Positions 1 to 7,499 of a stretch of DNA of 17,552 nucleotides are shown here, one piece after another; position 1 is the first letter of the stretch, and every line of letters begins with the position of its first letter. Both the position numbers and the translations under genes were made by a program. The DNA is from Actinomycetes bacterium (GTDB taxonomy: Bacteria > Actinomycetota > Acidimicrobiia > Acidimicrobiales > Bog-793). The notes beneath the pieces are model-generated. The model was not told where the DNA came from. It searched no databases and saw only the letters and a list, made by a program, of their open reading frames with translations. The DNA is taken from the NCBI GenBank assembly GCA_021785095.1, contig JAJYGM010000730.1, positions 1-17,552 on the forward strand, in the 5' to 3' direction.

Positions 1-1
1 G

Positions 2-463
2 GACGATCTCACCGAGTGGATCTCGAACGGCCGCAGCTTCGACTACGGCAGCAAGATCTTGTTCACCGCAGGAGACGTGCTGTACTCCAACAAGAGTGCT
101 CCGATGCTTCGCATCGTTCGAGACGACGTCGGCCGCCACGACTTCTTGCTCACCGCATGCAGCCCGGAGATGTTCCGTATCCAGTACGGAGTGACCGGGC
201 ATCACCCGAACTGCCTGCAGAACCTGACGGCAGCTCTCGCTGACAAAGGGGTCTGCGAGCACCTGATGCCGACGCCGTTCAACGTCTTCCAGAACTCGAC
301 CGTCGAGTCCGACGGGCGGATCGTGACGAAACCACCTCTATCGAAGGTCGGCGACGCCGTCGAGCTCCTCGTCGAGATGGACGTGTCGATCGGGCTCTCG
401 GCGTGTTCGGCCAGCCTCTGCAACGGAGGCCACACGAAGGCCATCGGCTACGAACTGCGCTGA
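2..463 (+). CDS. DUF1989 family protein (urea carboxylase-associated family), 5'-truncated
   Basis: The reading frame is open from the first bases of the window and ends in TGA at 461-463, giving the last 153 residues of a protein whose family is normally about 200 residues, so roughly the first quarter lies outside. Visible family marks are the start 'DDLTEWISNGRSFDYGSK', then 'LYSNKSAPMLRIVRDDVGRHDF', 'ACSPEMF', 'GHHPNCLQNL', 'PTPFNVFQNSTVE' and the end 'EMDVSIGLSACSASLCNGG'. These are the conserved blocks of DUF1989. Known members include the urea-carboxylase-associated proteins, some of which act as carboxyguanidine deiminases in guanidine breakdown; others are uncharacterised. No carboxylase gene or guanidine riboswitch is in view, so the substrate cannot be assigned. 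The family call is strong, the function open. Confidence 0.85.
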   Translation, partial: DDLTEWISNGRSFDYGSKILFTAGDVLYSNKSAPMLRIVRDDVGRHDFLLTACSPEMFRIQYGVTGHHPNCLQNLTAALADKGVCEHLMPTPFNVFQNSTVESDGRIVTKPPLSKVGDAVELLVEMDVSIGLSACSASLCNGGHTKAIGYELR

Positions 464-469
464 TGGCGC

Positions 470-519
470 CGCATCGGCGTTTCGGTCCTGCGCCCGCCCG
501 TTCCGCGCCCCCCGATGCG
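470..519 (+). terminator. Possible terminator hairpin after the DUF1989 gene
   Basis: An 8-base inverted repeat, CGCATCGG (470-477) and CCGATGCG (512-519), starts six bases after the stop codon of the DUF1989 gene. The loop is long (34 bases, GC rich) and there is no T tract, which is common for terminators in high-GC actinobacteria. It could also be a chance repeat. Confidence 0.3.
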
Positions 520-540
520 CGAGCTCGGCGCGGGGCGTGA

Positions 541-921
541 CCGTCACCGACCGCCGGCTCTGCGCAGCGCGGGAGCGTGGTGAGCCTGAAAGTGGAGATC
601 ACGCCGCAGTTCCCTGCCTTGGCAGGGATCGCGGTCAGCGGCAGCGTGCTGCTCTACACGGTCGCGCTCTGCGACCTCACCGACGTCACTCTCCGGATGG
701 CTCCGTGCCCTCGCGACACGGTCGTCTCTTCCGGCGCGTCAGGGTCGGCGCTCCGCGTGCTCGAACGCAGTACGGCGCCGTTCGTCTGCCCGACGGTGGG
801 AAGCACCCGGCCGGGGAGAGCGGCGAGCGGCAGGGGGTGAGAGGCCGGGCAACTGCAGCTCGATCGGCCGGCTCCGCTCACCGACCCGGCCTCGGCCGGC
901 ATCACCTGGTCCGGGCCCCGG
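541..921 (+). pseudogene. Probable decayed remnant of a DUF4232-like secreted protein
   Basis: Between the DUF1989 gene and the next intact gene there is no convincing intact gene. The plus frame that passes through 577 reads 'VEITPQFPALAGIAVSGS', 'LLYTVAL' and 'DVTLRMAPCP', which looks like the core of actinobacterial DUF4232-type domains (a beta strand 'LxYTVTL', then a 'L.PCP.YT' motif). The same frame stops at TGA 838-840, and past that stop it reads 'LQLDRPAPLTDPASAGITWS', which resembles the usual C-terminal strand of the domain ('...AGxxTITWS'). The linking 'PAGES' motif appears in another frame at about 800-815. An N-terminal signal peptide is missing, because the frame is closed by TGA at 538-540. 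This fits a gene broken by small indels. A short expressed protein from GTG 577 to 840 (87 residues) is the alternative. The family likeness is by eye only. Confidence 0.3.
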
Positions 922-927
922 ACCCCG

Positions 928-959
928 TTGCACCCGGGTGCCGCCCACCCCGGTAGCCT
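928..959 (+). promoter_or_regulatory. Possible promoter for the hypothetical gene at 970
   Basis: TAGCCT at 954-959 fits the actinobacterial -10 pattern TAnnnT and lies ten bases before the GTG at 970, with no ribosome site between, as would suit a leaderless transcript. TTGCAC at 928-933 could be a -35 element, but the 20-base spacing is long. Confidence 0.25.
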
Positions 960-969
960 CGGGCTCGTC

Positions 970-1593
970 GTGCTGGACCACCTGCTCGTCGACTTCATCG
1001 CAGCCGTACAGGACTCCTTCGACCGGGCGCTCCTCGAGCGCCAGGCCATCGAGGAGCGGTTCCAGGTCGACGTCTTCCTGGGCGACGTGTCCTTCGAGAC
1101 GAGCTACAGCCTTCCCGGCGAGGGCCAGCCGCCTCGCGTGCGGGTCGACCTCTCGATCGACTGGCCGACCTGGAGCCAGACCGCCTACCGCACCTGGTCG
1201 ATCGGCGAGACGCCGGCCGAGATGCCCGAGGCCGTCGTGGAGGTCTCCATGCGGATCCAACGCCTCGCCGAGGCGCCGTCGGCCGAACGCGTGCTCTCGG
1301 TGCTCCCACCTGCCAGCCCGCCGATCGGGCGCGACCCGCTGGTCCGGACGGCGACGACCATCGAAGAGGTGCACGCAGACCCCGAAGCCGGAGAGGCCGA
1401 AGAGGCCTCGGTGCGATGGGCGGTCGAGGGAAGCTACGAAGGCGCGGTCCGCTTCGACGAGGCCCAGCTCGAGGACCCTGCGTCGCTCGCGCCGCTCGCC
1501 GAGACGCTCACCCGCTGGATCTCCTCCACCCTGGTCCGCCTGGCGGACCTGCCGCTCTCCTTCCACCCTCCGGACCCCGCCGACGCGGCATGA
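970..1593 (+). CDS. Hypothetical protein, acidic, no family recognised
   Basis: A 207-residue protein if it starts at GTG 970 ('VLDHLLVDFIAAVQDSF'). TTG 928 in the same frame would add 14 residues rich in Pro, Gly and His that look non-coding. The frame has strong GC bias at third codon positions and ends in TGA at 1591-1593. The N-terminal 25 residues look like an amphipathic helix; after it come alternating hydrophobic patterns ('VDVFLGDVSFETSYSLPGE', 'RVRVDLSIDWPTW') that suggest beta strands; the C-terminal third is acidic and contains the segment 'VRWAVEGSYEGAVRFDEAQL'. No signal peptide, membrane segment or catalytic motif is visible. The stop overlaps the start of the following lipoprotein gene as ATGA, so the two are probably translated together and may work together at the cell surface. 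I do not recognise the family. Confidence 0.7.
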   Translation: MLDHLLVDFIAAVQDSFDRALLERQAIEERFQVDVFLGDVSFETSYSLPGEGQPPRVRVDLSIDWPTWSQTAYRTWSIGETPAEMPEAVVEVSMRIQRLAEAPSAERVLSVLPPASPPIGRDPLVRTATTIEEVHADPEAGEAEEASVRWAVEGSYEGAVRFDEAQLEDPASLAPLAETLTRWISSTLVRLADLPLSFHPPDPADAA

Positions 1594-2264
1594 GCCGCGT
1601 CCACCGCCACCTCGTCGGCGCGGCGGCACTGGCGGCCTGCGGCATGATCCTGTCCGCGTGCTCCGGCGGCATCACAGCAGCGTCGTTCACCACCACGCCG
1701 ACGACCGCGCGGGGCGTCACACTGTCGACGGAGAGCTCGCCGGCCGGCCGCATCCTCGCGACGCCGTCGGGGCGCACCCTCTACGACTTCACGCCGGACA
1801 GGCCGACATCGAGCAGCTGCACCTCGGGGCTGTGCGTCACCCTGTGGCCCCCGCTCCTCACGACGACCACGACGCCGAAGGTCGCAACGGGCCTCGACCA
1901 GTCGCTCGTCAGCACGATCCGCCGGCCCGACGGCCGCCTCCAGATCGCCTACGCGGGTCGCCCGCTCTACAGCTGGAAAGGCGACACAACCCCCGGCATG
2001 ATCACCGGCCAGGCGATCCTGAACGTCGGCGGCTACTGGTACGTGCTCGCGCCGACAGGCCGCCAGATCACGACAGCGTTCCGGGTGACACGCTCGGCGG
2101 TCCGCCGGCCGGCTTCCTCCTCGCCCCTGCCCGGATCCGGCGGTCGCGTCGCCGCCTACCGCCACCCTGGTGCGTCACCTATCCGACACTTGACTGTCAC
2201 CGAATCGCAGTATGATGTGGCGTCCGCCCGGCGGGACGGGGGGCCGCTCCTCATCCTCCGCTGA
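1590..2264 (+). CDS. Lipoprotein with PF03640 'secreted repeat of unknown function' domains
   Basis: The start is ATG 1590, overlapping the previous stop (ATGA). The N-terminus is a lipoprotein signal peptide: a basic start, then 'AAALAACGMILSAC' with lipobox LSAC and the lipidated Cys at residue 24. The mature part has two PF03640-type repeats, 'ILATPSGRTLYDFTPD...SSCTSGLCVTLWPPLL' (about residues 51-90) and 'RPDGRLQIAYAGRPLYSW...GGYWYVLAPTGRQIT' (about 111-163). Such proteins are outer-surface lipoproteins of actinobacteria with no settled function. The last 60 or so residues (from about 2083) do not resemble the family, codon third-position GC falls there, and the stretch contains a promoter-like motif and half of a large inverted repeat. 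A single-base change in GGG 2083-2085 would move the frame onto TGA 2086-2088, so the tail may be a recent read-through. Confidence 0.82.
   Translation: MSRVHRHLVGAAALAACGMILSACSGGITAASFTTTPTTARGVTLSTESSPAGRILATPSGRTLYDFTPDRPTSSSCTSGLCVTLWPPLLTTTTTPKVATGLDQSLVSTIRRPDGRLQIAYAGRPLYSWKGDTTPGMITGQAILNVGGYWYVLAPTGRQITTAFRVTRSAVRRPASSSPLPGSGGRVAAYRHPGASPIRHLTVTESQYDVASARRDGGPLLILR
2190..2216 (+). promoter_or_regulatory. Sigma-70-like promoter motif inside the lipoprotein gene's 3' end
   Basis: TTGACT at 2190-2195 and TATGAT at 2211-2216 each match five of six bases of the housekeeping consensus, in an unusually AT-rich patch for this window. The spacer is 15 bases, shorter than the usual 16-18. 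Transcription would start near 2223, directly before the inverted repeat at 2226-2285, and would run antisense to the phosphohexomutase gene. Confidence 0.3.
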
Positions 2265-2285
2265 CGGGAGCGAGTCCCGCCGGGC
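2226..2285. terminator. Bidirectional terminator-like stem between convergent genes
   Basis: A perfect 12-base inverted repeat, GCCCGGCGGGAC (2226-2237) with GTCCCGCCGGGC (2274-2285), encloses a second 6-base stem, CGCTCC (2245-2250) with GGAGCG (2267-2272). It spans the stop codon of the plus-strand lipoprotein gene (2262-2264) and lies 45 bases past the stop of the minus-strand phosphohexomutase gene, so it can serve both converging units. There is no T tract on either strand, as is usual for high-GC actinobacterial terminators. Confidence 0.55.
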
Positions 2286-2330
2286 ATCCTCGCAGGCAGG
2301 CCGGGGCAGCCAGCTCGGCCCTCGTCGTGC

Positions 2331-4052
2331 TCACCCGCCGAGGAGCGCACCGAGCGCCGCGCCGATCGCGTCGAGCTCCTCCTCCGCCGCTGCGAGCGCG
2401 CCGGCGACGTCGCCGCCGCCCACCGTGCGGACGACCTCGACGTAGCCCTTCAGCTTCGGCTCGGTCCCGCTCGGTCGGACGAGGACGCGGGTGCCCGTGG
2501 CGAGCCAGTACGCGAGGACGTCCGCAGGCGGGAGCGCAGGAAGGCCTTCCTGCCACGTGCAGCCCGCCGCGAGATCGAGGGACCGTCGCACCTCGGACCC
2601 CGCGATCTCGGCCGGAGGGTCCGCGCGCAACCGTGCCATCCGCTCGCCGGGGTCGGGGGTGGGGACCGAGTGCTGGACGGTGCGGTGCACCCCGTAGCGG
2701 CGCATCAACGAGCCCAGGCAGCGCTCGAGCGTCGACCCCCGTGCCCGCAGGTGACCGGCGAGCGCGAGGAACGTGAGACCCGCGCCGATCCCGTCCTTGT
2801 CGCGCACGACATCGCCGACGGCGTAGCCGAGCGCCTCTTCGTAGCCGTAGACGAGGCGGGTTCCCGGCACGGCGTCCGCCGCTCGTGCCAGCCACTTGAA
2901 GCCGGTGAGGGTCGCGACGAAGGGCACGCCGGCGTCCTCGGCGATCTTCTCGAGCATGGTCGACGACACGATCGACGCCGCGACCAGCGGGCGCCCCGCG
3001 GTCCCGCCGAACGGGCGCCAGCCCTCGCGCACGCGGTCGAGGACGAAGGCGCCGAGCAGCACGCCCACCTCGTCCCCGGTCAGCCGGCGCCAACCCATCG
3101 GGGCGGCCGCATCCGGAACGGCGACGGCGAGCCGGTCTCCGTCGGGGTCGTTCGCGAGGACCAGGTCCGCGCCGAGCCGCGACGCCTCGGCGAACGCGAG
3201 GTCGAGCGCCCCGGGCTCTTCGGGGTTCGGGAAGGCGACCGTCGGGAAGTCGGGGTCCGGCGCCGCCTGCGCCGCGACGACCGAGACCGGCGGGAGCCCG
3301 GCCAGGCGCATCCCCTCCACGAAGAGCTCGCCCGCGACGCCGTGCATCGGCGTGTAGACCACCGAGAGCGGCGCTCGGGGCAGGTGACCGGGAGCCGCCG
3401 CGACGACCGAGCGGAGGTACTCCTTCGACACGGCGTCCCCGAGACGCACGATGCGGGGATCGGACGGGCCGGCCAGCGGCACGTCGGAGAGCGGCCCGAC
3501 CTGCTCGACGAGCGCCTCGATCTCCGCGTCGACCGGCGGCACGATCTGCGCGCCGTCGTCGAGGTAGAGCTTGTAGCCGTTGTCGGCAGGCGGGTTGTGG
3601 CTCGCGGTGATCATCACGCCCGCTGCCGCACCGAGATGGCGGACGGCGAACGCGAGGAGCGGCGTGGGCCGGCGGTCCGGCAGCCGGTGCACGGGGATCC
3701 CGTGACCCGCAAGGACCGCGGTCGCCTCGTCCGCGAGCTCGCTCGACCGGTGACGGGCGTCGCACCCCACCACGACGCCGGTGCGGCGCGCTCCTGGACG
3801 GTGCACGCCGAGCCACCGAGCGAGGGCGGCGGTCGTCTGGCGGACGACGGCGCGGTTCATGCGGTTCGGGCCGGCGCCGACGGCACCCCGCAGCCCGGCG
3901 GTGCCGAAGTGCAGCCGATCGGCGAAACGCTCTTCGAGCTTCGCGCGGGCGGCGTCCCCGCCCTCGGCGAGCAGTTGCTCGATCTCGGCGCGATCGGCAT
4001 CGTCGGGGTCCTGCGACGCCCATGCACGCGCGTCGGAGAACAGGTCGGTCAC
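2331..4052 (-). CDS. Phospho-sugar mutase (alpha-D-phosphohexomutase family; PmmB-like, candidate phosphopentomutase)
   Basis: A 573-residue protein starting at GTG 4052, whose start overlaps the stop of the purine nucleoside phosphorylase gene (GTGA). All four hallmarks of the alpha-D-phosphohexomutase superfamily are present: the phosphoserine loop '[15 protein letters not shown]' (Ser151), the metal site 'DPDGDR' (302-307), the sugar-specificity loop 'GYEEALGY' (403-410) and the phosphate-binding loop '[12 protein letters not shown]' (526-537). Length and motifs fit the longer PgcA/PmmB subgroup. Family members move phosphate between C1 and C6 of hexoses, and some are known to act on pentose phosphates. 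M. tuberculosis has the same pair (Rv3307 deoD, Rv3308 pmmB). Here it is the last gene of a nucleoside breakdown operon with no deoB, so conversion of (deoxy)ribose-1-phosphate to the 5-phosphate is the likely job. That substrate is inferred, not read from the sequence. Confidence 0.93.
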   Translation of the reverse strand: MTDLFSDARAWASQDPDDADRAEIEQLLAEGGDAARAKLEERFADRLHFGTAGLRGAVGAGPNRMNRAVVRQTTAALARWLGVHRPGARRTGVVVGCDARHRSSELADEATAVLAGHGIPVHRLPDRRPTPLLAFAVRHLGAAAGVMITASHNPPADNGYKLYLDDGAQIVPPVDAEIEALVEQVGPLSDVPLAGPSDPRIVRLGDAVSKEYLRSVVAAAPGHLPRAPLSVVYTPMHGVAGELFVEGMRLAGLPPVSVVAAQAAPDPDFPTVAFPNPEEPGALDLAFAEASRLGADLVLANDPDGDRLAVAVPDAAAPMGWRRLTGDEVGVLLGAFVLDRVREGWRPFGGTAGRPLVAASIVSSTMLEKIAEDAGVPFVATLTGFKWLARAADAVPGTRLVYGYEEALGYAVGDVVRDKDGIGAGLTFLALAGHLRARGSTLERCLGSLMRRYGVHRTVQHSVPTPDPGERMARLRADPPAEIAGSEVRRSLDLAAGCTWQEGLPALPPADVLAYWLATGTRVLVRPSGTEPKLKGYVEVVRTVGGGDVAGALAAAEEELDAIGAALGALLGG

Positions 4053-4915
4053 AGGAACGGGACCACCGAGGCGAGCAGCCGTCCGACCCGCCCGGCAGCC
4101 GCGTGGCCGGCGGCGACCACGTCGGCGTGGTCGAGCGCGGCGCCGGTCCTGCCCGCCGCGGCGTTGGTCACGAGCGAGAGACCGAGCACCTCCACGCCCA
4201 GATGCCGCGCCGCGATCGCCTCGAGCACGGTGGACATGCCGACGAGGTCCGCGCCGCCGGCGCTCAGCATCGCGATCTCCGCGGGGGTCTCGTAGTGCGG
4301 CCCGCGCAACCCTGCGTAGACGCCTTCTTCGAGCGCCGGGTCCTCGGCCCGGACGAGCGCGCGGAGCCGCGCGCTGTAGAGGTCGGTGAGGTCGACGAAG
4401 GGCAGGCCGTACCCCGGCGGGGGCGGCGGGCCCTCCAGCGGCGAGGCCGCGGTCAAGTTCAGGTGGTCGCGGATCAGCACGGGCTGGCCGACCGCGTAGG
4501 CAGGGTTGACAGCGCCTGCGGCGTTCGTGAGCACGACGACGCGGCACCCGGCCGCTGCCGCCGTCCGCACGCCGTGCACCACCGCCGCGGGATCGTGACC
4601 TTCGTAGAGGTGCACGCGGCCTGCGAAGACGAGGACGAGTCGATCGCCGGCCCGCACGGAGCGCACCGTCCCCACGTGGCCCGCCACGGCCGGCCGGGGG
4701 AACCCGGCGAGCGCGCCGACAGGGATCTCCGACTCGGTCTCCCCGATCTCGTCGGCGGCCGGCGACCAGCCCGAGCCGAGCACGATGGCGATGTCGTGAC
4801 GATCGACCCCCGTCTCCGCCGCGAGCGCAGCCGCAGACGCGCGGGCGGCCTCGTAGGGATCCGGCTGCGGCGCCGTCACGCCCTGGTGCGCCGTCACGTC
4901 ATCGTACGCGGTCAC
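4049..4915 (-). CDS. punA: Purine nucleoside phosphorylase, trimeric class
   Basis: A 288-residue enzyme that splits purine (deoxy)nucleosides with phosphate into base and (deoxy)ribose-1-phosphate. Visible marks of the trimeric class are the phosphate-binding 'VLGSGW' (45-50), 'GHVG' (79-82) and 'GRVHLYEGH' (99-107), the 'TNAAGAVNP' block (130-138), the base-site 'GPHYET' (205-210), 'GMSTVLEA' (226-233) and 'VTNAAAG' (249-255, the purine-binding Asn at 251). GTG 4915 overlaps the stop of the upstream permease (GTGA). Two more in-frame GTG codons at 4897 and 4879 head repeats of the same nine-base pattern, so the exact start is uncertain; family homology begins only near '[13 protein letters not shown]' (residue 19). 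Its 3' end overlaps the mutase start by four bases, consistent with direct use of the pentose-1-phosphate product. In M. tuberculosis the orthologous gene is called deoD. Confidence 0.95.
   Translation of the reverse strand: MTAYDDVTAHQGVTAPQPDPYEAARASAAALAAETGVDRHDIAIVLGSGWSPAADEIGETESEIPVGALAGFPRPAVAGHVGTVRSVRAGDRLVLVFAGRVHLYEGHDPAAVVHGVRTAAAAGCRVVVLTNAAGAVNPAYAVGQPVLIRDHLNLTAASPLEGPPPPPGYGLPFVDLTDLYSARLRALVRAEDPALEEGVYAGLRGPHYETPAEIAMLSAGGADLVGMSTVLEAIAARHLGVEVLGLSLVTNAAAGRTGAALDHADVVAAGHAAAGRVGRLLASVVPFL
4862..4915 (-). repeat. Three 18-base repeats at the start of the purine nucleoside phosphorylase gene
   Basis: Read on the minus strand, three adjoining 18-base units begin at 4915, 4897 and 4879. 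Each starts with GTGACSGCG (S is C or G) and codes for Val-Thr-Ala plus three variable residues. Each unit therefore offers a GTG start codon in the same frame; the first overlaps the upstream stop codon. Confidence 0.7.
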
Positions 4916-6189
4916 GTCTTGATGTAGGGCTGGCCGTCTGCCTTCGGCGGCCGTCCCCGCCCGACGAGGCCGGCGACCGCGACGATCGTCGCGACGTAGG
5001 GGAACATGAGCAGGACGTCCGACGGGATGGGCGAGTTGATCGTGCCCAGCACTCCGGACAGCGCGGTCATGAACCCGAAGAGGAGCGCGGCCGCGACGCC
5101 GCCCAGCGGCGTCCATCTTCCGAAGATCATCGCTGCGAGCGCGATGAAGCCGAGGCCCGACGACATTGTCTTGCCGAAGGCGCCGACGGAGCCGATCGTG
5201 AGGTACGCACCGCCGATGCCGGCGACCGCCCCGCCCAGGAGGACATTGCGCCACCTCGTGGCGTTCACGTTGATCCCTACGGTGTCGGCGGCAGTCGGGT
5301 GCTCCCCGACCGAGCGGACGCGCAGCCCCCAGCGGGTCGAGAACAGCCCGACCTGCACCGCGAAGATCGCGACGTAGGTGATGTAGAGGAAGATCGTCGA
5401 GTCGAACAGCACCGGTCCGACGATCGGGATGTCCCCGAGCAGCGGGATCTTGTAGGCGCCGAAGGTGGCAGGCGAGTTCAGACGGTTCGCGAAGGGAACG
5501 AGCGCCGCGTCGTAGAGGTAGGCGGTGATCCCCGATGCGAACAGGTCGAGCACGATGCCGAGCACGATCTGGTCCACGCGGTAGCGGAGCGCGAACAGCC
5601 CGAGCAGCGCCGCGATCAAGACGCCGCACAGCGGCCCGGCGAGGAGACCGAGCCAGATGGAGCCGAAGGCACTGGCGACGACCGCAGCACCGAACGCGCC
5701 GGTGAGGAGCTGCCCTTCGATCGCGACGTTGATGACGCCCGAGCGTTCGCACAGGCACCCCGACAGCGCACCCAGCATCAGGGGGATCGCAGAGTCGACC
5801 GTCGTCGAGAGGAGCGAGGTGAACGGGAGCGGGATGCGCCCTGCGTCGGCCCAGCAGAGGAAGGCGACGGCCAGGGCGGCCACGCAGACCCCCGCAGCGA
5901 CCCGTCGGGCGATCCTGGAGAGCCGGAACCCCACGAAGCCCGCGCCGATCACGCAGCTCAGCGCGCCGAGGGCGACGCAGACAGGTCGCGGTGTCACGCT
6001 CAGGTTCGGCACGCTCACCGCCGCGCCTGTGAGCGTGAACGAGAACACCGCATGCCCCGGCGGGGAGAGATAGCCGAACACGAGCGCGTCGAGCAGCCCG
6101 AGCACCACGAGCAGCCCGCCGATCACGACCCTGCGTTCGACGGTGATCGTTCGCCGGGCCGCGACGACCGAGGCGGAGGCGACCGTCAT
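4912..6189 (-). CDS. ABC transporter permease, nucleoside uptake (BPD_transp_2 family), second subunit
   Basis: A 425-residue polytopic membrane protein starting at ATG 6189, which overlaps the stop of the first permease (ATGA). It has about nine to ten hydrophobic stretches. The region '[21 protein letters not shown]' is the typical conserved block of the ribose/nucleoside and branched-chain amino acid permease family, and '[20 protein letters not shown]' is the cytoplasmic coupling loop that contacts the ATPase. Family relatives work as a pair of unlike permeases with one double ATPase and a BMP-type binding protein; all four parts are encoded side by side here. The N-terminal 150 residues carry extra hydrophobic segments before the core. 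The stop overlaps the phosphorylase start (GTGA). The substrate, nucleosides, is inferred from the family and from the salvage genes on both sides. Confidence 0.93.
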   Translation of the reverse strand: MTVASASVVAARRTITVERRVVIGGLLVVLGLLDALVFGYLSPPGHAVFSFTLTGAAVSVPNLSVTPRPVCVALGALSCVIGAGFVGFRLSRIARRVAAGVCVAALAVAFLCWADAGRIPLPFTSLLSTTVDSAIPLMLGALSGCLCERSGVINVAIEGQLLTGAFGAAVVASAFGSIWLGLLAGPLCGVLIAALLGLFALRYRVDQIVLGIVLDLFASGITAYLYDAALVPFANRLNSPATFGAYKIPLLGDIPIVGPVLFDSTIFLYITYVAIFAVQVGLFSTRWGLRVRSVGEHPTAADTVGINVNATRWRNVLLGGAVAGIGGAYLTIGSVGAFGKTMSSGLGFIALAAMIFGRWTPLGGVAAALLFGFMTALSGVLGTINSPIPSDVLLMFPYVATIVAVAGLVGRGRPPKADGQPYIKT

Positions 6190-7499
6190 CCGCCCCAGCC
6201 CCTCGCCTCGAGCTGCTCGCCGCCGCCCGCCCGTGGCTCGCGCAACCGGAAGACCGCGCGCATCAGGGGCGGCGCGGCCACGAACAGCACGATCAGCGCC
6301 TCGATGACCGTGACGATGTCGACGGGGACCTGCGTGGATGCCTGCATCGTCACGCCGCCCGCTCGAAGCGCGCCGAAGAGCAGGGACGCGAGCACGGTGC
6401 CGGTCGGGCTCGCACGGCCGAGGAGGGCGACGGTGATCGAGTCCACGGTGTATGTGCCGTAGATCTGCGGAGCGACGTTGAAGTTGGTCCCCTGCACCAC
6501 GGCCGCGCCGGCGAGCCCGGCGAGTGCGCCTGCGAGGAGCATCACCACGATCCACGTCCGTTCGGGCGACATCCCCGCGCTGCGAGCGGCCCGCGGGTTG
6601 GAACCGACGGTGCGCAGCTCGAAGCCGATCGTCGTACGGTTGAGCACCCACCACACGGCCGCCGCGGCCGCCAGCGCGATGAGGAACCCGACGTTGACCC
6701 GCAGGGTCGAGCCGAAAAGGTGAGGGAGGACCGCATTTGTGGCGATCGGGGGACTGATCGGGTTCGGGTTGCCCGGGCGGCGGAACGCCGTCAGTCCGAG
6801 AAGATAGAGCAGCAGGTACTCCATCACGTAGTTCGACATGATCGTGACGATGACCTCGTGCGCCCCCGTCCTTGCCTTGAGGAAGCCGACGGAGCCGCCC
6901 ACGACGGCGCCGCCGACGAGGCCGCCGGCGACCGCGACCGCCGCGTGCAGGATGAAGGGGAGGTGCACGGCGAAGCCGATCCAGCCGGCGATCATCGCGC
7001 CGCCGATGAACTGGCTCGCGGCGCCGATGTTGAAGAGGCCGGCACGGAACGCGACCGCCACGGCCAAGCCCGTGAGGATGATCGGCGTGGCGTTCACGGC
7101 GGTCTCGGACAACGGGTTGAAGACTGTGGAGACGGGGCCGCCGTGGAACGCTGCTGAGACCGCGTGAGGGTTCACGATCGCACCCTCGAACATCGCGACG
7201 TACGCGCCGGCCGCGGTGTCCCAGGCGGTGGCGAACGCCTTGCCGGGCGCAGAGAAGAGGTTGCCCCACGCGTGGAGCACGGTCGTGTTGGTGAAGGCGA
7301 TGATCAGCCCGCCGAGGAAGATGGCGCAGAGGAAGGCGAGAACGGTGACCGTGACCGTGTTCCCGCTGGTGACCGCGTCCAGGAGCGCCTCGGTGAAGCC
7401 CCGCGCCCCGGGCCGGCCGTCGCCACCGGTCGCGGGGGACGGCGGGCCGTCCTCGCTCTTGGCGGTCCCTCCCGCCTCGACCGCGACCTCGCTGCTCAC
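6186..7499 (-). CDS. ABC transporter permease, nucleoside uptake (BPD_transp_2 family), first subunit
   Basis: A 437-residue membrane protein starting at GTG 7499, four-base overlap with the ATPase stop (GTGA). The first 35 residues are a soluble Gly/Pro/acid-rich tail. The first membrane segment is at about residues 48-70, followed by a large extracytoplasmic loop and then seven or more further segments. The family blocks are visible: '[19 protein letters not shown]' (the counterpart of the 'NIGxEGQ' motif) and the coupling loop '[19 protein letters not shown]'. It should pair with the next permease to form the channel of the nucleoside importer. A GGAGGTG ribosome site (revcomp 7510-7516) lies inside the ATPase gene, about ten bases before the GTG. 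The length of this tail and loop is within what the family shows. Confidence 0.93.
   Translation of the reverse strand: MSSEVAVEAGGTAKSEDGPPSPATGGDGRPGARGFTEALLDAVTSGNTVTVTVLAFLCAIFLGGLIIAFTNTTVLHAWGNLFSAPGKAFATAWDTAAGAYVAMFEGAIVNPHAVSAAFHGGPVSTVFNPLSETAVNATPIILTGLAVAVAFRAGLFNIGAASQFIGGAMIAGWIGFAVHLPFILHAAVAVAGGLVGGAVVGGSVGFLKARTGAHEVIVTIMSNYVMEYLLLYLLGLTAFRRPGNPNPISPPIATNAVLPHLFGSTLRVNVGFLIALAAAAAVWWVLNRTTIGFELRTVGSNPRAARSAGMSPERTWIVVMLLAGALAGLAGAAVVQGTNFNVAPQIYGTYTVDSITVALLGRASPTGTVLASLLFGALRAGGVTMQASTQVPVDIVTVIEALIVLFVAAPPLMRAVFRLREPRAGGGEQLEARGWGG

Noticed and set aside
739..1629. 296-residue open frame on the minus strand.
   Set aside because: Arg/Gly-rich low-complexity translation opposite a frame with better codon bias; a high-GC shadow.
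2226..2285. tRNA-like outline: GCCCGGC at the 5' side and GCCGGGCA at the 3' side with a small stem CGGGA/TCCCG inside.
   Set aside because: Only 60 bases, no anticodon arm, no GTTCRA-type T-loop. Better explained as a terminator between convergent genes.
2251..4023. 590-residue open frame on the minus strand in another frame of the mutase gene.
   Set aside because: Arg-rich translation typical of a GC-rich off-frame; the mutase frame has all catalytic motifs.
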